Shown: one piece after another, positions 26,130 through 35,296 of the stretch
How positions within the stretch are numbered: position 1 is the first letter of the stretch
Layout of the letters: every line of letters starts with the position of its first letter
Assembly: GCA_965227875.1 (NCBI GenBank)
Contig: OZ245783.1
Coordinates: 4,340,001-4,404,000 of the forward strand
Origin: G965227875 sp965227875
GTDB lineage: Bacteria > Pseudomonadota > Alphaproteobacteria > Rhizobiales > JAJFHC01
Reading direction: 5' to 3'
Length of the DNA: 64,000 nucleotides
Translations under genes and position numbers: made by a program
The notes under the pieces: generated by a model
The model's database searches: none
What the model was told of the DNA's origin: nothing
The model's input: the letters and a program-made list of their open reading frames with translations, nothing else

Positions 26130-28019
26130 TCAGCTGCTGCCTCGGATCTGGTCCCAGATCTGCCGGTCTATGGAATAGCCGAGAGATTCCTGCAGGCCGC
26201 TGAGATACTGCTGCAGGAGATCCTCGCCCAGGCCCTGGTCGAGCTGTCGCGCGAGGGCCTTTGATTCGTCGGCGTCCTTGTCGAATTCGGGGACGTTCAC
26301 CGATGCAAGCTGCATCACGATGAAGCCCTGGTCGTTGGCCATCGGCGCCAGCGTTACGCCGCCTTCCTTCTGGCCGAACAGGTTGTTGAGCGCCGCAGCC
26401 GAGAACGGGCCTGACGTGTCGCGGCGGCGCATCTCCTCCGACGTGCTCACCGTTTCCCCGACGGACGCCGCCACCTCCTCGATGGAGGTGCCGCCCTTGA
26501 TCCGGTCCGCGAGTTCCTGGGCCTTCTTGAAAAGCTCTTCGTTGCGCTGTTCGGTCTTCCAGCTTTCGACGATATCGCTCTCGACCTGCTCGAAGGGGCG
26601 CACCGCTTCCGGCGTGACCTCGGTCACGTCGAACCAGACATAACCCTCGTTCTCCGTGTTGATCGGGTCGTTCTCGACGCCGACATCGCTCTCGAACGCG
26701 GCCTGCAGGACTTCCGAGGTCGCCGGGATGTCCACGACGGCCCGGCCTTCAGGTCCAAGACCGTTGCGGTCGACGGCATCGACATTGATCAGCGGCAGGT
26801 TGAACTTCTCCGCGATCTCGGAAAGCGTCGCACCGCCGGCCCTCGCGTCCTCGACGGTGTCGTGCATGTTCGAGACTTCTTCCTGGGCGCGCTCCAGGCC
26901 GATCTGTGTCTCGAGTTCAGCCGCGGCCTCCTCGAACGTCTTCACCTGTTCCGGCTCGATCATCGTCACGTTGAGAAGTGCGGTGCCGAGCGCGCCGTTG
27001 ACCGGTTCGCTGACCCTGTTGGGTTCCAGCGAGAATGCGGCCTCGGCGATGGACGCGTCAGGGATTTCCGACTTGGCCACCAGGCCGAGATTGTAGTCGA
27101 CTTCCTTCAGTCCCTTTTCCGCGGCGATATCGACGAAGCTGGCGCCCGCGTTGATCTTGTTGAGCGCGGCCTGCGCTTCGTCCGCGGACCCGTAGACGAT
27201 CTGCTGAACGTTGCGCCGCTCGGCCTTGATGTAGTTGTCCTTGCGCTCCTCGTAGGCCTGCCGCAGCGTCGCCTCGTCCACGTCGATCGTGTTGGCGAGG
27301 TCGCTCGGTTCGAGGCGCAGGATGGCCAGGGTCCTGAATTCAGGTGCCGTGAAACGCCGCTTGTTGGCTTCGTAATACGCTTTTTTCTCGGCTTCCGTCG
27401 GTTCCGCTATCTCACCGGCCTTCGAGGCGGGGAGGGTGAAGTACTTCGCCGAACGCTTCTCGTACTGCTGCCTGTGGATCGCGCGGATCATCACATCGGG
27501 AAGGGAGACGGACTTGTCGACGATGCCGGCGATTTCGGCGCGCAGGATGTTCCGGCGCTCGGCAGCGACGTAGGACTGCTCGGTATAACCGTAGTTGTTC
27601 AGGACCTGCTCGAACCTCGTACGGTCGAACTGTCCGCGCGCATCCTGGAAGATCCTGTCGCTGACGATCCGGTCGGCGATCGCCTGGTCGGGCACGGCGA
27701 GGTTGAATGCCTGGACCTGGTTGTCCAGCGCGGCCTGGCTCATGAGGCGCTGCAGGACCTGGCGGTCGACGCCAAGCTGGCGGGCCTGGTCGACGCTGAT
27801 CTGCTGATTGAGGCGCTGCGACAGCTGCCGGATCTCGCGCTGGAAGACTTCGCGGTACTCCTCTTCGGAAATCTGCTGTTCACCGACCGTTGCCAGAGCC
27901 GTGCCTGTGCGTCCGGTGAAAATGTCGCTGATTCCCCACACGGCGAAGCTGAGAACCAGTACGCCGATGAAGATTTTCGCTATCCAGCTGCCGGCACCTT
28001 TTCTGAGGGCTTCAAGCAT
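26130..28019 (-). CDS. ppiD: PpiD-like peptidyl-prolyl isomerase / SurA N-terminal domain chaperone
   Basis: Periplasmic folding factor anchored in the inner membrane. 629 residues. A short cytoplasmic start (MLEALRKGAGSWIAK) and one membrane helix (IFIGVLVLSFAVWGI) lead into a SurA-N-like helical domain (residues about 40-190), a parvulin-like region around 260-350 and a helical C-terminus. The parvulin portion is divergent, so catalytic activity is uncertain and a chaperone role is as likely. It heads the leftward ppiD-trpEGDC-moaC-moeA series and is divergent from tpiA. Confidence 0.9.
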   Translation of the reverse strand: MLEALRKGAGSWIAKIFIGVLVLSFAVWGISDIFTGRTGTALATVGEQQISEEEYREVFQREIRQLSQRLNQQISVDQARQLGVDRQVLQRLMSQAALDNQVQAFNLAVPDQAIADRIVSDRIFQDARGQFDRTRFEQVLNNYGYTEQSYVAAERRNILRAEIAGIVDKSVSLPDVMIRAIHRQQYEKRSAKYFTLPASKAGEIAEPTEAEKKAYYEANKRRFTAPEFRTLAILRLEPSDLANTIDVDEATLRQAYEERKDNYIKAERRNVQQIVYGSADEAQAALNKINAGASFVDIAAEKGLKEVDYNLGLVAKSEIPDASIAEAAFSLEPNRVSEPVNGALGTALLNVTMIEPEQVKTFEEAAAELETQIGLERAQEEVSNMHDTVEDARAGGATLSEIAEKFNLPLINVDAVDRNGLGPEGRAVVDIPATSEVLQAAFESDVGVENDPINTENEGYVWFDVTEVTPEAVRPFEQVESDIVESWKTEQRNEELFKKAQELADRIKGGTSIEEVAASVGETVSTSEEMRRRDTSGPFSAAALNNLFGQKEGGVTLAPMANDQGFIVMQLASVNVPEFDKDADESKALARQLDQGLGEDLLQQYLSGLQESLGYSIDRQIWDQIRGSS

Positions 28020-28156
28020 GTCGTGTACGCCTTATCTTGCGCTCCCGCACCAGGGAACGGACCTTATCAGTTTGAACCTGTATCCCACAATTCAAGCCCG
28101 GGTGAAGCCGACATTTGGGTGTTGGCCGAAAGCTTTGCCGGATGTGTGTCCAATTT

Positions 28157-28193
28157 GCAACGCGTTGCCGGACAAAGTCGTTACCAATATTGC
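28157..28193 (+). promoter_or_regulatory. Putative tpiA promoter with overlapping palindrome
   Basis: TTGCCG (28165-28170), a 17-base spacer and TATTGC (28188-28193) lie about 50 bases before the tpiA start. A perfect 12-base palindrome, GCAACGCGTTGC (28157-28168), overlaps the -35 hexamer and could be an operator acting on the divergent ppiD/tpiA pair. Confidence 0.4.
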
Positions 28194-28246
28194 GCAAGTT
28201 TGCTAGACACATTCCCGAATACGGCAGTTTCAGGAAGGTATGGATC

Positions 28247-29014
28247 ATGGCGAAAGGCCCCAAACCGCTTGTGGCGGGCAACTGGAAGATGAACGGCACG
28301 AAGGCGAGCCTCAAGGAAATCCGGCAGGTCGCCTCCAAGACGGCCAAGGGGCGCAAGAAGCCGTCCTGCGAACTCATGATCTTCCCGCCGTTCACGCTTG
28401 TTGCGCAGGCCAGGGAGGCGGTGAAGGGCGCGCGTGTCAGGATTGGCGGCCAGGACTGCCACGCGGCCGAATCCGGTGCCCATACCGGGGATGTTTCCGC
28501 TGAAATGCTCGCCGATTCAGGGGCGAGAGCGGTGATCGTCGGACATTCCGAACGCCGGGCGGATCATGGAGAGACCGACCGCGTCGTCGCGGAGAAGGCC
28601 GCTGCCGCGCACCGTGCGGGACTCGTCGCCGTCATCTGTATCGGCGAGACGGAACAGCAGCGCGATGCCGGACGTACACTGGCGACGCTCACGACCCGGC
28701 TCAAGGGGTCGCTGCCGGACACCGCCAACGACACCAACACCGTCATCGCCTATGAACCGGTATGGGCCATCGGGACCGGCCGGACACCCTCGGAGGCGGA
28801 TATCGCAGCCGCCCATGCCCACATCCGCAAACGCCTCACCATCGCCTGCGGCGAGAAGGTGGCCCGCAAGATGCGCATTCTCTATGGCGGTTCCGTCAAG
28901 CCCGACAATGCGGCGTCCATCCTGGCCGTGTCCGATGTCGACGGCGCACTGGTCGGTGGCGCCAGCCTCAAGGCGAAGGACCTCCTCGCGATCGCGGCGG
29001 CCTGCCCGGATTGA
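28247..29014 (+). CDS. tpiA: Triose-phosphate isomerase
   Basis: Interconverts DHAP and glyceraldehyde 3-phosphate. 255 residues. Active-site Lys in VAGNWKMNGT at the N-terminus, His in VIVGHSERR and Glu in IAYEPVWAIGTGRTPS; the phosphate loop ends with LYGGSVKPDNA. ATG 28247 has GGAAGG upstream. The stop overlaps the TTG start of the next gene. It is divergent from ppiD, as in related genomes. Confidence 0.97.
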   Translation: MAKGPKPLVAGNWKMNGTKASLKEIRQVASKTAKGRKKPSCELMIFPPFTLVAQAREAVKGARVRIGGQDCHAAESGAHTGDVSAEMLADSGARAVIVGHSERRADHGETDRVVAEKAAAAHRAGLVAVICIGETEQQRDAGRTLATLTTRLKGSLPDTANDTNTVIAYEPVWAIGTGRTPSEADIAAAHAHIRKRLTIACGEKVARKMRILYGGSVKPDNAASILAVSDVDGALVGGASLKAKDLLAIAAACPD

Positions 29015-29976
29015 GCACGACGGACGCCGGAAGCGACGCGGCCGCCGAAACCGGCGGAGGACAGCCGGAAAACGTGATCGCCGGCCTCGGGTTCGCGTTT
29101 CTCTCCGTCTGTTTCGCATCGGTGCTTCTGACCCTGCCCAAGCTGGGGCAGGGGAGCGACGTGCCCGCGCTTCAGATCGTCTTTTTCCGGTATCTCGCCG
29201 GAACGCTTTGCATTCTGCCCGTCTTCGCATGGCGATCGCGAACCGAGACCAAACGGGAGGACGCGCCGTCGGGCGGGCGGTATGCGGCCTGGCATTGCCT
29301 GCGGGCGGTCCTCGCCGTCATGCGGATCACCTGTCTCGTCTATGCCGTCTCGCACATGGAATACGCCAACGTTCAGGCGATCTCGCAGACGAACGGGGTC
29401 TTCACGATCCTGCTCGCGGCCCTGATTCTCGGCGAGACGATCAATCGCATGACGATGGTGGTGGCCGCGGTCTGCCTGACCGGGGCCTGGCTCGTCGTGC
29501 AGCCCGACGGCGCCGCGTTCGTCACGCCGTCCCCTGCGGCCCTCGCCGCACTTTTCGGAGCGCTCCTTTGGGGTGTCGAGGCGGTGATTATCCGGCATAC
29601 GGCCGCGCGCGACCGTTTCGACCGGATCCTGTTCATCGTCAATTCCGTCGCCCTCGCGATCGTCTGTGTGCCCGCGTTCCTTTTCTGGCAGCCCCAGTCG
29701 ACCACCCAGTACCTGCTGTTCGCGCTCATGGGGCCGATCGCCATCCTTACGCAGGTCTCGAACATCTTCGCGTTCCGGAATGCCCGCGCCAGCCTGCTCG
29801 TGCCCATCCGCTACCTCACGGTCGTGATGGGGCTCGTGCTGGGATATGTCCTGTTCGCGGAATGGCCGAACGCGCAGGCCCTGGCGGGTATGGTCCTCAT
29901 CGTGGGTGGGGGAATGTCATTGACTTTCGTTGCCTCGTCCTCGAAAAGGCGCGATCGGTTTTTGAAGTCCCGTTGA
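29011..29976 (+). CDS. EamA/DMT family transporter
   Basis: A drug/metabolite transporter superfamily permease of about 321 residues with ten predicted membrane helices in two EamA repeats (first about residues 25-165, second about 175-305). The start is taken as TTG 29011, overlapping the tpiA stop as TTGA; no ATG or GTG gives a full first helix, though GTG near 29074 is possible. Visible features include FRYLAGTLCILPVFAWRSR and the repeat-closing AALILGETINRMT. Substrate unknown. Confidence 0.8.
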   Translation: MSTTDAGSDAAAETGGGQPENVIAGLGFAFLSVCFASVLLTLPKLGQGSDVPALQIVFFRYLAGTLCILPVFAWRSRTETKREDAPSGGRYAAWHCLRAVLAVMRITCLVYAVSHMEYANVQAISQTNGVFTILLAALILGETINRMTMVVAAVCLTGAWLVVQPDGAAFVTPSPAALAALFGALLWGVEAVIIRHTAARDRFDRILFIVNSVALAIVCVPAFLFWQPQSTTQYLLFALMGPIAILTQVSNIFAFRNARASLLVPIRYLTVVMGLVLGYVLFAEWPNAQALAGMVLIVGGGMSLTFVASSSKRRDRFLKSR

Positions 29977-30061
29977 CGCAGGCGTGACTTGTTTGGTGGC
30001 ATTGCCGCCCCATCTCGTGTACAAGTCGCGCAAATTCTGGAAATTCGAGAGTATCTCTGAG

Positions 30062-30412
30062 ATGACGACGGTCATTCTTGTCATTCACATCATGGTTGCG
30101 GTCGCCCTCGTCGGCACGGTCCTGCTACAGCGGTCCGAGGGCGGTGCTCTCGGCATCGGCGGAGGCGGCGGAGGTGGCGGAGGCGGCTTCCTTTCTGGAC
30201 GCGGCGCGGCCAACATGCTCACGCGCACGACCGCCGTGCTAGCGGTGGCCTTCTTCGCGACCAGCATCGCGCTCACGCTGATTGCCACGAATACGCGCAC
30301 TGGCGGCGGATCGATCATCGATTCCACGGCCGGGTCCTCTTCGACAGCGCCGGTACCTGCCGCACCGGTTCCGGCCAAGCCGGCCGAACCCCAGGTTCCG
30401 GTTTCGCAGTAA
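30062..30412 (+). CDS. secG: Protein-export membrane protein SecG
   Basis: Small accessory subunit of the SecYEG translocon. 116 residues with two membrane helices: MTTVILVIHIMVAVALVGTV at the N-terminus and TTAVLAVAFFATSIALTLIA. Between them is LLQRSEGGALGIGG..., which runs into a stretch of ten consecutive glycines before FLSGRGAANMLTR; the SEGGALG and GRGAAN motifs are conserved in the family. The C-terminal tail is Pro/Ala-rich (AAPVPAKPAEP). The poly-Gly run is longer than usual. pyrG lies downstream as in many alphaproteobacteria, here separated by an inserted opposed gene. Confidence 0.94.
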   Translation: MTTVILVIHIMVAVALVGTVLLQRSEGGALGIGGGGGGGGGGFLSGRGAANMLTRTTAVLAVAFFATSIALTLIATNTRTGGGSIIDSTAGSSSTAPVPAAPVPAKPAEPQVPVSQ

Positions 30413-30546
30413 GACATTGGCGCTGAAACAGGCGCGGCGGCGCCGTCCGACGTTCTCTTTCGGGTGCTGGACGGCCGCGTCCTCAAAAGCGACCCGCTGG
30501 TCGCCGCGTTGGGACAGCGCGTCGCCCGCGATAGTCGACGCGGTGC

Positions 30547-30843
30547 TTAGTCTCCAACGTATTCGTAGTGAGTGATGGTTCTGGCCTGCACGAGTTCGGC
30601 TTCCTCCGGAAGGATGTGTGCGTCTTCGTAGTTTTCGCCCGCGAAGGCTTTGAGAGCGTCGAGGTCCTTCCACAGCATCACCATGCAGAAGTCCGACGGA
30701 CTGCCGCTGCGTGGCGAACCCGGCCAAACCGATACGAGCCCGGGTGTCTCGCGCATCAGCGGGATGGCGGTGTCGTGAAAGAACTTTGCGAACGCCGCTT
30801 CCTTTCCCCGATGGGTCGTGACCTGGAAAATACGGATGATCAT
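30547..30843 (-). CDS. Antibiotic biosynthesis monooxygenase (ABM) domain protein
   Basis: A 98-residue dimeric alpha/beta-barrel type protein of the ABM family. Start ATG 30843 has GGAG at the right distance. The protein opens MIIRIFQVTTHRGKEAAFAKF and has the WPGSPRS...FCMVMLWKDLDALKAFAG core and a C-terminal TITHYEYVG strand. Family members range from quinol monooxygenases to heme-degrading enzymes, so the reaction cannot be named. A much longer frame upstream is antisense to pyrG and is not part of this gene. It is an insertion between secG and pyrG. Confidence 0.8.
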   Translation of the reverse strand: MIIRIFQVTTHRGKEAAFAKFFHDTAIPLMRETPGLVSVWPGSPRSGSPSDFCMVMLWKDLDALKAFAGENYEDAHILPEEAELVQARTITHYEYVGD

Positions 30844-30938
30844 TGCGGTCTCCTTTCGGGTTGTGCCGACTCCAGGAGGCTCTGTCTGCCCCTGGCCCGG
30901 ATGGGTTGAGCAAAAGTCCCGGTTGCGGCATTTACGCG

Positions 30939-30967
30939 CTTCGATTTCGCTCCGACTCGTGTATTCT
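30939..30967 (+). promoter_or_regulatory. Putative pyrG promoter immediately before the start codon
   Basis: CTTCGA, a 17-base spacer, then TATTCT (30962-30967). The ATG of pyrG is eight bases after the -10 hexamer and no Shine-Dalgarno sequence lies between, so the message may be leaderless or nearly so. Confidence 0.45.
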
Positions 30968-30975
30968 GCACGCCC

Positions 30976-32604
30976 ATGGCACGGTACATTTTCATCACCG
31001 GTGGCGTGGTTTCCTCTCTCGGCAAAGGCCTTGCATCCGCAGCTCTCGGAGCCCTTCTCCAGGCGCGCGGATACTCCGTTCGCCTCAGGAAACTCGACCC
31101 CTATCTCAATGTCGATCCCGGCACCATGAGCCCCTACCAGCACGGTGAGGTGTTCGTGACGGACGACGGCGCGGAAACCGATCTCGATCTGGGACATTAT
31201 GAGCGGTTCACGGATGTGCCCGCAAGCCAGGCCGACAATGTGACGGCCGGCCGGATCTACCAGGACATCCTCTCGCGCGAGCGCCGGGGCGACTACCTTG
31301 GCGGGACGGTTCAGGTCATTCCCCACGTGACGGACGCCATCAAGGAATTCGTGCTGACCGGCAACGATGGTGTCGATTTCGTGTTGTGCGAGATCGGCGG
31401 AACGGTCGGCGACATCGAAGGCCTGCCGTTTTTCGAGGCGATTCGCCAGCTTGGCAACGAGTTGCCGCGGTTCGGGTGCATCTACGTCCACCTGACGCTC
31501 ATGCCCTTCATCCCGAGCGCGGGCGAGATGAAGACCAAGCCGACCCAGCACTCGGTGAAGGAACTGCGGTCGATCGGCATCCAGCCCGATGTCCTCATGT
31601 GCCGCTGCGACCGCCCGATTCCCGAAAGCGAACGCAAGAAGATCGCCCTGTTCTGCAACGTGAGACCGACCGCCGTCATCCAGGCCATGGACGTCTCCAG
31701 CATCTACGACGTGCCCGAGGCCTATCACCGGGAGGGGCTGGACAGCGAGGTTCTCGCCGCCTTCGGGATGGATCCGGGCGAGGCCCCGGACCTGTCGCGC
31801 TGGCACCGGATTTCCGAGCGTGTCAGCAATCCCGAGGGCGAGGTGAACATCGCCGTGGTCGGCAAGTACACGGAACTCCTCGACGCCTACAAGTCGCTGA
31901 ACGAGGCGCTCGTCCACGGCGGCATCGAGAACAAGGTCAAGGTCCATCTCCAGTGGATCGAATCCGAGATCTTCGAAAAGGAGGATCCGGTACCGTTCCT
32001 GGAGGGCGTCAACGGTATCCTCGTTCCCGGCGGGTTCGGACATCGCGGTTCTGAAGGCAAGATCGCGGCCGCCCATTTCGCCAGAACCCGTGACGTGCCC
32101 TATTTCGGAATCTGTTTCGGCATGCAGATGGCCGTCATCGAGGCCGCGCGAAATCTCGCCGGCATCGAGAACGCCAGTTCGACCGAGTTTGGTCCCACCG
32201 ACGAACCCATTGTCGGTCTCATGACGGAATGGATGCAGGGCAACCAGCTCCAGCAGCGTGCCGAGAGCGGCGACCTCGGCGGAACGCTTCGTCTTGGCGC
32301 CTATGATGCCGTCCTCAAGGACGGCACCCGCATCGCGGACATCTACGGCAGCCGCACCATCTCCGAACGCCACCGGCACCGCTACGAGGTCAACATGGCC
32401 TATGCGGACAGGCTCGAAGCCGCCGGCCTGACGATCTCCGGCAAGTCGCCCGACGGGCTCCTGCCCGAAACGATCGAGATCGCCGAGCATCCCTGGTTCG
32501 TCGGCGTCCAGTATCACCCGGAACTCAAGTCGCGGCCTTTCCAGCCGCATCCCCTGTTCGTGTCCTTCATCTCGGCGGCCGTCGAACAGAGCAGGCTGGT
32601 CTGA
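30976..32604 (+). CDS. pyrG: CTP synthase
   Basis: Makes CTP from UTP with glutamine and ATP. 542 residues. The synthetase domain begins MARYIFITGGVVSSLGKGLA with the P-loop; LRKLDPYLNVDPGTMSP is conserved. The C-terminal glutamine amidotransferase domain has its nucleophile in YFGICFGMQMAVIE and the His/Glu pair in GVQYHPELKS. The stop shares one base with the next ATG, and kdsA follows one gene later, the frequent pyrG-kdsA pairing. Confidence 0.98.
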   Translation: MARYIFITGGVVSSLGKGLASAALGALLQARGYSVRLRKLDPYLNVDPGTMSPYQHGEVFVTDDGAETDLDLGHYERFTDVPASQADNVTAGRIYQDILSRERRGDYLGGTVQVIPHVTDAIKEFVLTGNDGVDFVLCEIGGTVGDIEGLPFFEAIRQLGNELPRFGCIYVHLTLMPFIPSAGEMKTKPTQHSVKELRSIGIQPDVLMCRCDRPIPESERKKIALFCNVRPTAVIQAMDVSSIYDVPEAYHREGLDSEVLAAFGMDPGEAPDLSRWHRISERVSNPEGEVNIAVVGKYTELLDAYKSLNEALVHGGIENKVKVHLQWIESEIFEKEDPVPFLEGVNGILVPGGFGHRGSEGKIAAAHFARTRDVPYFGICFGMQMAVIEAARNLAGIENASSTEFGPTDEPIVGLMTEWMQGNQLQQRAESGDLGGTLRLGAYDAVLKDGTRIADIYGSRTISERHRHRYEVNMAYADRLEAAGLTISGKSPDGLLPETIEIAEHPWFVGVQYHPELKSRPFQPHPLFVSFISAAVEQSRLV

Positions 32605-33497
32605 TGACGGGGGCGACCGGCAGGCCTGAAAATCGCGGTATCGATCATCTCGTTCTGTGCGTGAACGACCTCGACAAGGCCCGGGATCACTACGCCCGCC
32701 TCGGATTTCTGCTGACGCCGACGGCGCATCACCCTTTCGGAACCGCGAACTCCCTTGTCCAGTTCGACGGCTGTTTCCTTGAACTGCTCACCGTTGCCGA
32801 GCCCGGGAAAATCGCCGGGCATGACGGCCGGAAATTCAGTTTCGGCGCCTTCAATCGCGATTATCTGGAAAAGGGCGAAGGCCTCTCCATGCTGGTCTTC
32901 GAGGGCCACGACGCGCGGGCCGACCAGCTGGAATTCGTCCAAAAAGGGTTGCCCGACCACGAGGTATTCGATTTCGAACGCAAGGCTCAGTTGCCCGACG
33001 GCAGCCAGGTCACGGTCGGTTTCTCTCTGGCCTTCGCATCCGACCCGGCCATGAAACGCGCGGTCTGCTTCACGTGCCAGCAGCACGCGCCGCAATATTT
33101 CTGGAAGCCCGAATACCAGAAACATCCCAACGACGCTCTGGGCGTGCGCGAGGTGATCATGGTCGCCGAAGACCCGATCGACCTGTTCGGTTTCTATTCG
33201 TCCATCCAGGGCGGGGCGTCCGTCTTCAAGACGGGCGACGACCTGCGCGTGCGCACCGCCCGCGGCGAGGTATGTGTGCTGAGCCCGGACGCCTGGTCGG
33301 CGCGCTTTGACGGTGCAACGGTGCCGGACCTGGCCGACGGGCCGGTCTTTGCCGGATACACGGTCGGTGTCGCGAACCTCCCGGCGATGCTTCCGCGCCT
33401 GCGCGAGAACGGCATCGCGGTGGGCCAGACGCCGGGGTCGGTATTCTTGCCTCCCGAGGAGAATTTCGGCGCCCTGCTGGAGTTCGTCGACGCATGA
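32604..33497 (+). CDS. VOC family (glyoxalase-like) protein
   Basis: A 297-residue protein of the glyoxalase/bleomycin-resistance/dioxygenase fold, Glyoxalase_3-like. The N-terminal half has the typical IDHLVLCVNDLDKARDHYAR and FLELLTV strands, with a His in HLVLCV as a potential metal ligand; a second module follows from about residue 160. ATG 32604 overlaps the pyrG stop by one base and its own stop overlaps kdsA as ATGA, so the three genes are translationally coupled. Function not established; a link to nucleotide or KDO metabolism is only suggested by position. Confidence 0.82.
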   Translation: MTGATGRPENRGIDHLVLCVNDLDKARDHYARLGFLLTPTAHHPFGTANSLVQFDGCFLELLTVAEPGKIAGHDGRKFSFGAFNRDYLEKGEGLSMLVFEGHDARADQLEFVQKGLPDHEVFDFERKAQLPDGSQVTVGFSLAFASDPAMKRAVCFTCQQHAPQYFWKPEYQKHPNDALGVREVIMVAEDPIDLFGFYSSIQGGASVFKTGDDLRVRTARGEVCVLSPDAWSARFDGATVPDLADGPVFAGYTVGVANLPAMLPRLRENGIAVGQTPGSVFLPPEENFGALLEFVDA

Positions 33498-34336
33498 ACG
33501 CGCCGTCCGGACCGAATGGCAGGGTCGACGTCGGCGGCCTGACCCTTGGCAACGATCTGCCGCTCGTTCTCATCGCCGGGCCATGCCAGATGGAGAGCCG
33601 GCAACATGCCCATGACATGGCCGGAGCCCTCGCGGAACTTACGGAGCGGATTGGCGTCGGTCTGGTCTACAAGTCGTCGTTCGACAAGGCCAACAGGACG
33701 AGTGCGGCGGGTGCGCGCGGCATCGGTCTCGAGGCGGCCCTGCCCATATTTGCCGAGATCCGGGACACCTATGGCGTTCCGGTCCTAACCGACATTCACG
33801 AAGCGGCCCAGTGCGCGGCCGTCGCGGACGTCGTCGACGTGCTCCAGATCCCGGCATTCCTGTGCCGGCAGACCGACTTGCTTCTGGCCGCGGCCGCCAC
33901 CGGCCGGGTGATCAACGTCAAGAAGGGCCAGTTTCTCGCCCCCTGGGACATGGCGAACGTGGTCGCGAAGGTGACCGGCGCGGGCAATTCCAACGTGCTG
34001 CTCACCGAGCGCGGCGCGAGTTTCGGTTACAACACGCTCGTCTCCGACATGCGGGCTTTGCCGATCCTCGCCGAGACCGGCTGCCCCGTCGTCTTCGACG
34101 CCACGCATTCCGTCCAGCAGCCGGGCGGGCAGGGCACCTCGAGCGGCGGACAGCGCGAGTTTGTCGATGTGCTCGCGCGCGCGGCCGTTGCGGTCGGCGT
34201 CGCCGCCGTCTTCATCGAGACCCATCAGGACCCGGACAATGCGCCCTCCGACGGCCCCAACATGGTGCCTCTCGATCGGATGGAACCGCTCGTCGAAACG
34301 CTCCTCAGGTTCGATCGGGTGCGCAAGACCGGTTGA
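33494..34336 (+). CDS. kdsA: 3-deoxy-8-phosphooctulonate synthase (KDO8P synthase)
   Basis: Condenses PEP and arabinose 5-phosphate to KDO 8-phosphate for lipopolysaccharide. 280 residues, TIM barrel. Motifs: VLIAGPCQMESRQHA, YKSSFDKANRTS, KKGQFLAPWDM, LLTERGASFGYNTLV and DATHSVQQPGG. Cys31 in AGPC corresponds to the metal-ligand cysteine of the metal-dependent class (with His in DATHS and Glu in FIETH), so this is probably the metal-dependent form. Its presence argues that the organism makes KDO even though the local lpx genes are missing. Confidence 0.96.
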   Translation: MNAPSGPNGRVDVGGLTLGNDLPLVLIAGPCQMESRQHAHDMAGALAELTERIGVGLVYKSSFDKANRTSAAGARGIGLEAALPIFAEIRDTYGVPVLTDIHEAAQCAAVADVVDVLQIPAFLCRQTDLLLAAAATGRVINVKKGQFLAPWDMANVVAKVTGAGNSNVLLTERGASFGYNTLVSDMRALPILAETGCPVVFDATHSVQQPGGQGTSSGGQREFVDVLARAAVAVGVAAVFIETHQDPDNAPSDGPNMVPLDRMEPLVETLLRFDRVRKTG

Positions 34337-34411
34337 AGCGCCCCTTTGCCTTGCGCCTGAACCGGCTGTCGACCAAACTCCTGCGCAAACAAGACGAAGA
34401 GGAGGGAGAAG

Positions 34412-35296
34412 GTGGTTCAGGATCTGCAGGGCGTAATCGCGCCGTTCACCACGCCGTTTGCGGAAGACGACAGCCTGCGGCTGGACGCCATCGCCGGCCA
34501 GGTCGACTGGCTGATCGGCAATGGCGTCCACGGCCTCGCGGCGGGTGGCAGCACGGGCGAGGGCCACGTTCTCGACCGCGAGGAGTACAAGGCGCTGATC
34601 GGCGCGACGGTGGAGGCGGTCGACGGGCGCGTCCCGGTTGTTGCCGGGATCGTCACCAACTCCACAGCGGAGACGGCTGCGCGCGGGAACCTCGTGCGCG
34701 ACCTGGGTGTGGCCGCGTTGCAGGTCACGCCGCCGCACTATCTCTTCCGGCCGGACGACGACGCCATGGTCGGTCATTTCAGGGCGATCCACGAGGAATG
34801 CGGCGTGCCGATCCTCATCTATAACGTCGTCCCTTGGTGTTATCTCTCGCCCGATCTTCTCCTGCGGATCATGGCGGAGGTGCCGGGCGTCGCCGGGGTC
34901 AAGCAGAGTGCCGGCGACATGAAGCTTTTTGCCGACCTGATGCGCAGGGCCGATCCGAAGAACCTCATCTTCAGCGCTGTCGATGCGCTGCTCTATCCGT
35001 CCTACATGCTCGGCGCGCGCGGTTCGATCGCCGCCGTCCTGTCGGCCGTCCCCGGACCGTCGGTGGCACTGTGGGATGCGGTGAAGGCGGGTGACCTCGA
35101 CATGGCCCGTGACCTTCACGAGCGGCTCATGCCGGTCTGGGACGCCATCGGCTTGGACAACATGCCGAGCCTCGTCAAGTACGCGCAAGCTCTCCAGGGC
35201 GTCGACGCCGGCATCGCCCGCCGCCCCACCTCGCCGGCGACGGACGCGCAGAAAGCCACTGTCCGCAAAGCCCTCGCGGGACTCGGCCTCGCCTGA
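34412..35296 (+). CDS. Dihydrodipicolinate synthase family aldolase
   Basis: A 294-residue class I aldolase/lyase of the DapA/NAL superfamily. GTG 34412 is preceded by GGAGGGAGAA. The pyruvate-binding GGSTGE (residues 45-50), catalytic Tyr137 (YNVVP) and Schiff-base Lys164 (GVKQSAGD) are all present. It differs from housekeeping DapA in the segments around the active site, so it may act on another 2-oxo acid. It follows kdsA after 75 bases and is the last gene before the first repeat array. Confidence 0.88.
   Translation: MVQDLQGVIAPFTTPFAEDDSLRLDAIAGQVDWLIGNGVHGLAAGGSTGEGHVLDREEYKALIGATVEAVDGRVPVVAGIVTNSTAETAARGNLVRDLGVAALQVTPPHYLFRPDDDAMVGHFRAIHEECGVPILIYNVVPWCYLSPDLLLRIMAEVPGVAGVKQSAGDMKLFADLMRRADPKNLIFSAVDALLYPSYMLGARGSIAAVLSAVPGPSVALWDAVKAGDLDMARDLHERLMPVWDAIGLDNMPSLVKYAQALQGVDAGIARRPTSPATDAQKATVRKALAGLGLA

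Noticed and set aside
30844..32550. Long upstream extension of the ABM-domain gene
   Set aside because: It is antisense to pyrG; the ABM protein has its own ATG at 30843 with a good ribosome site.
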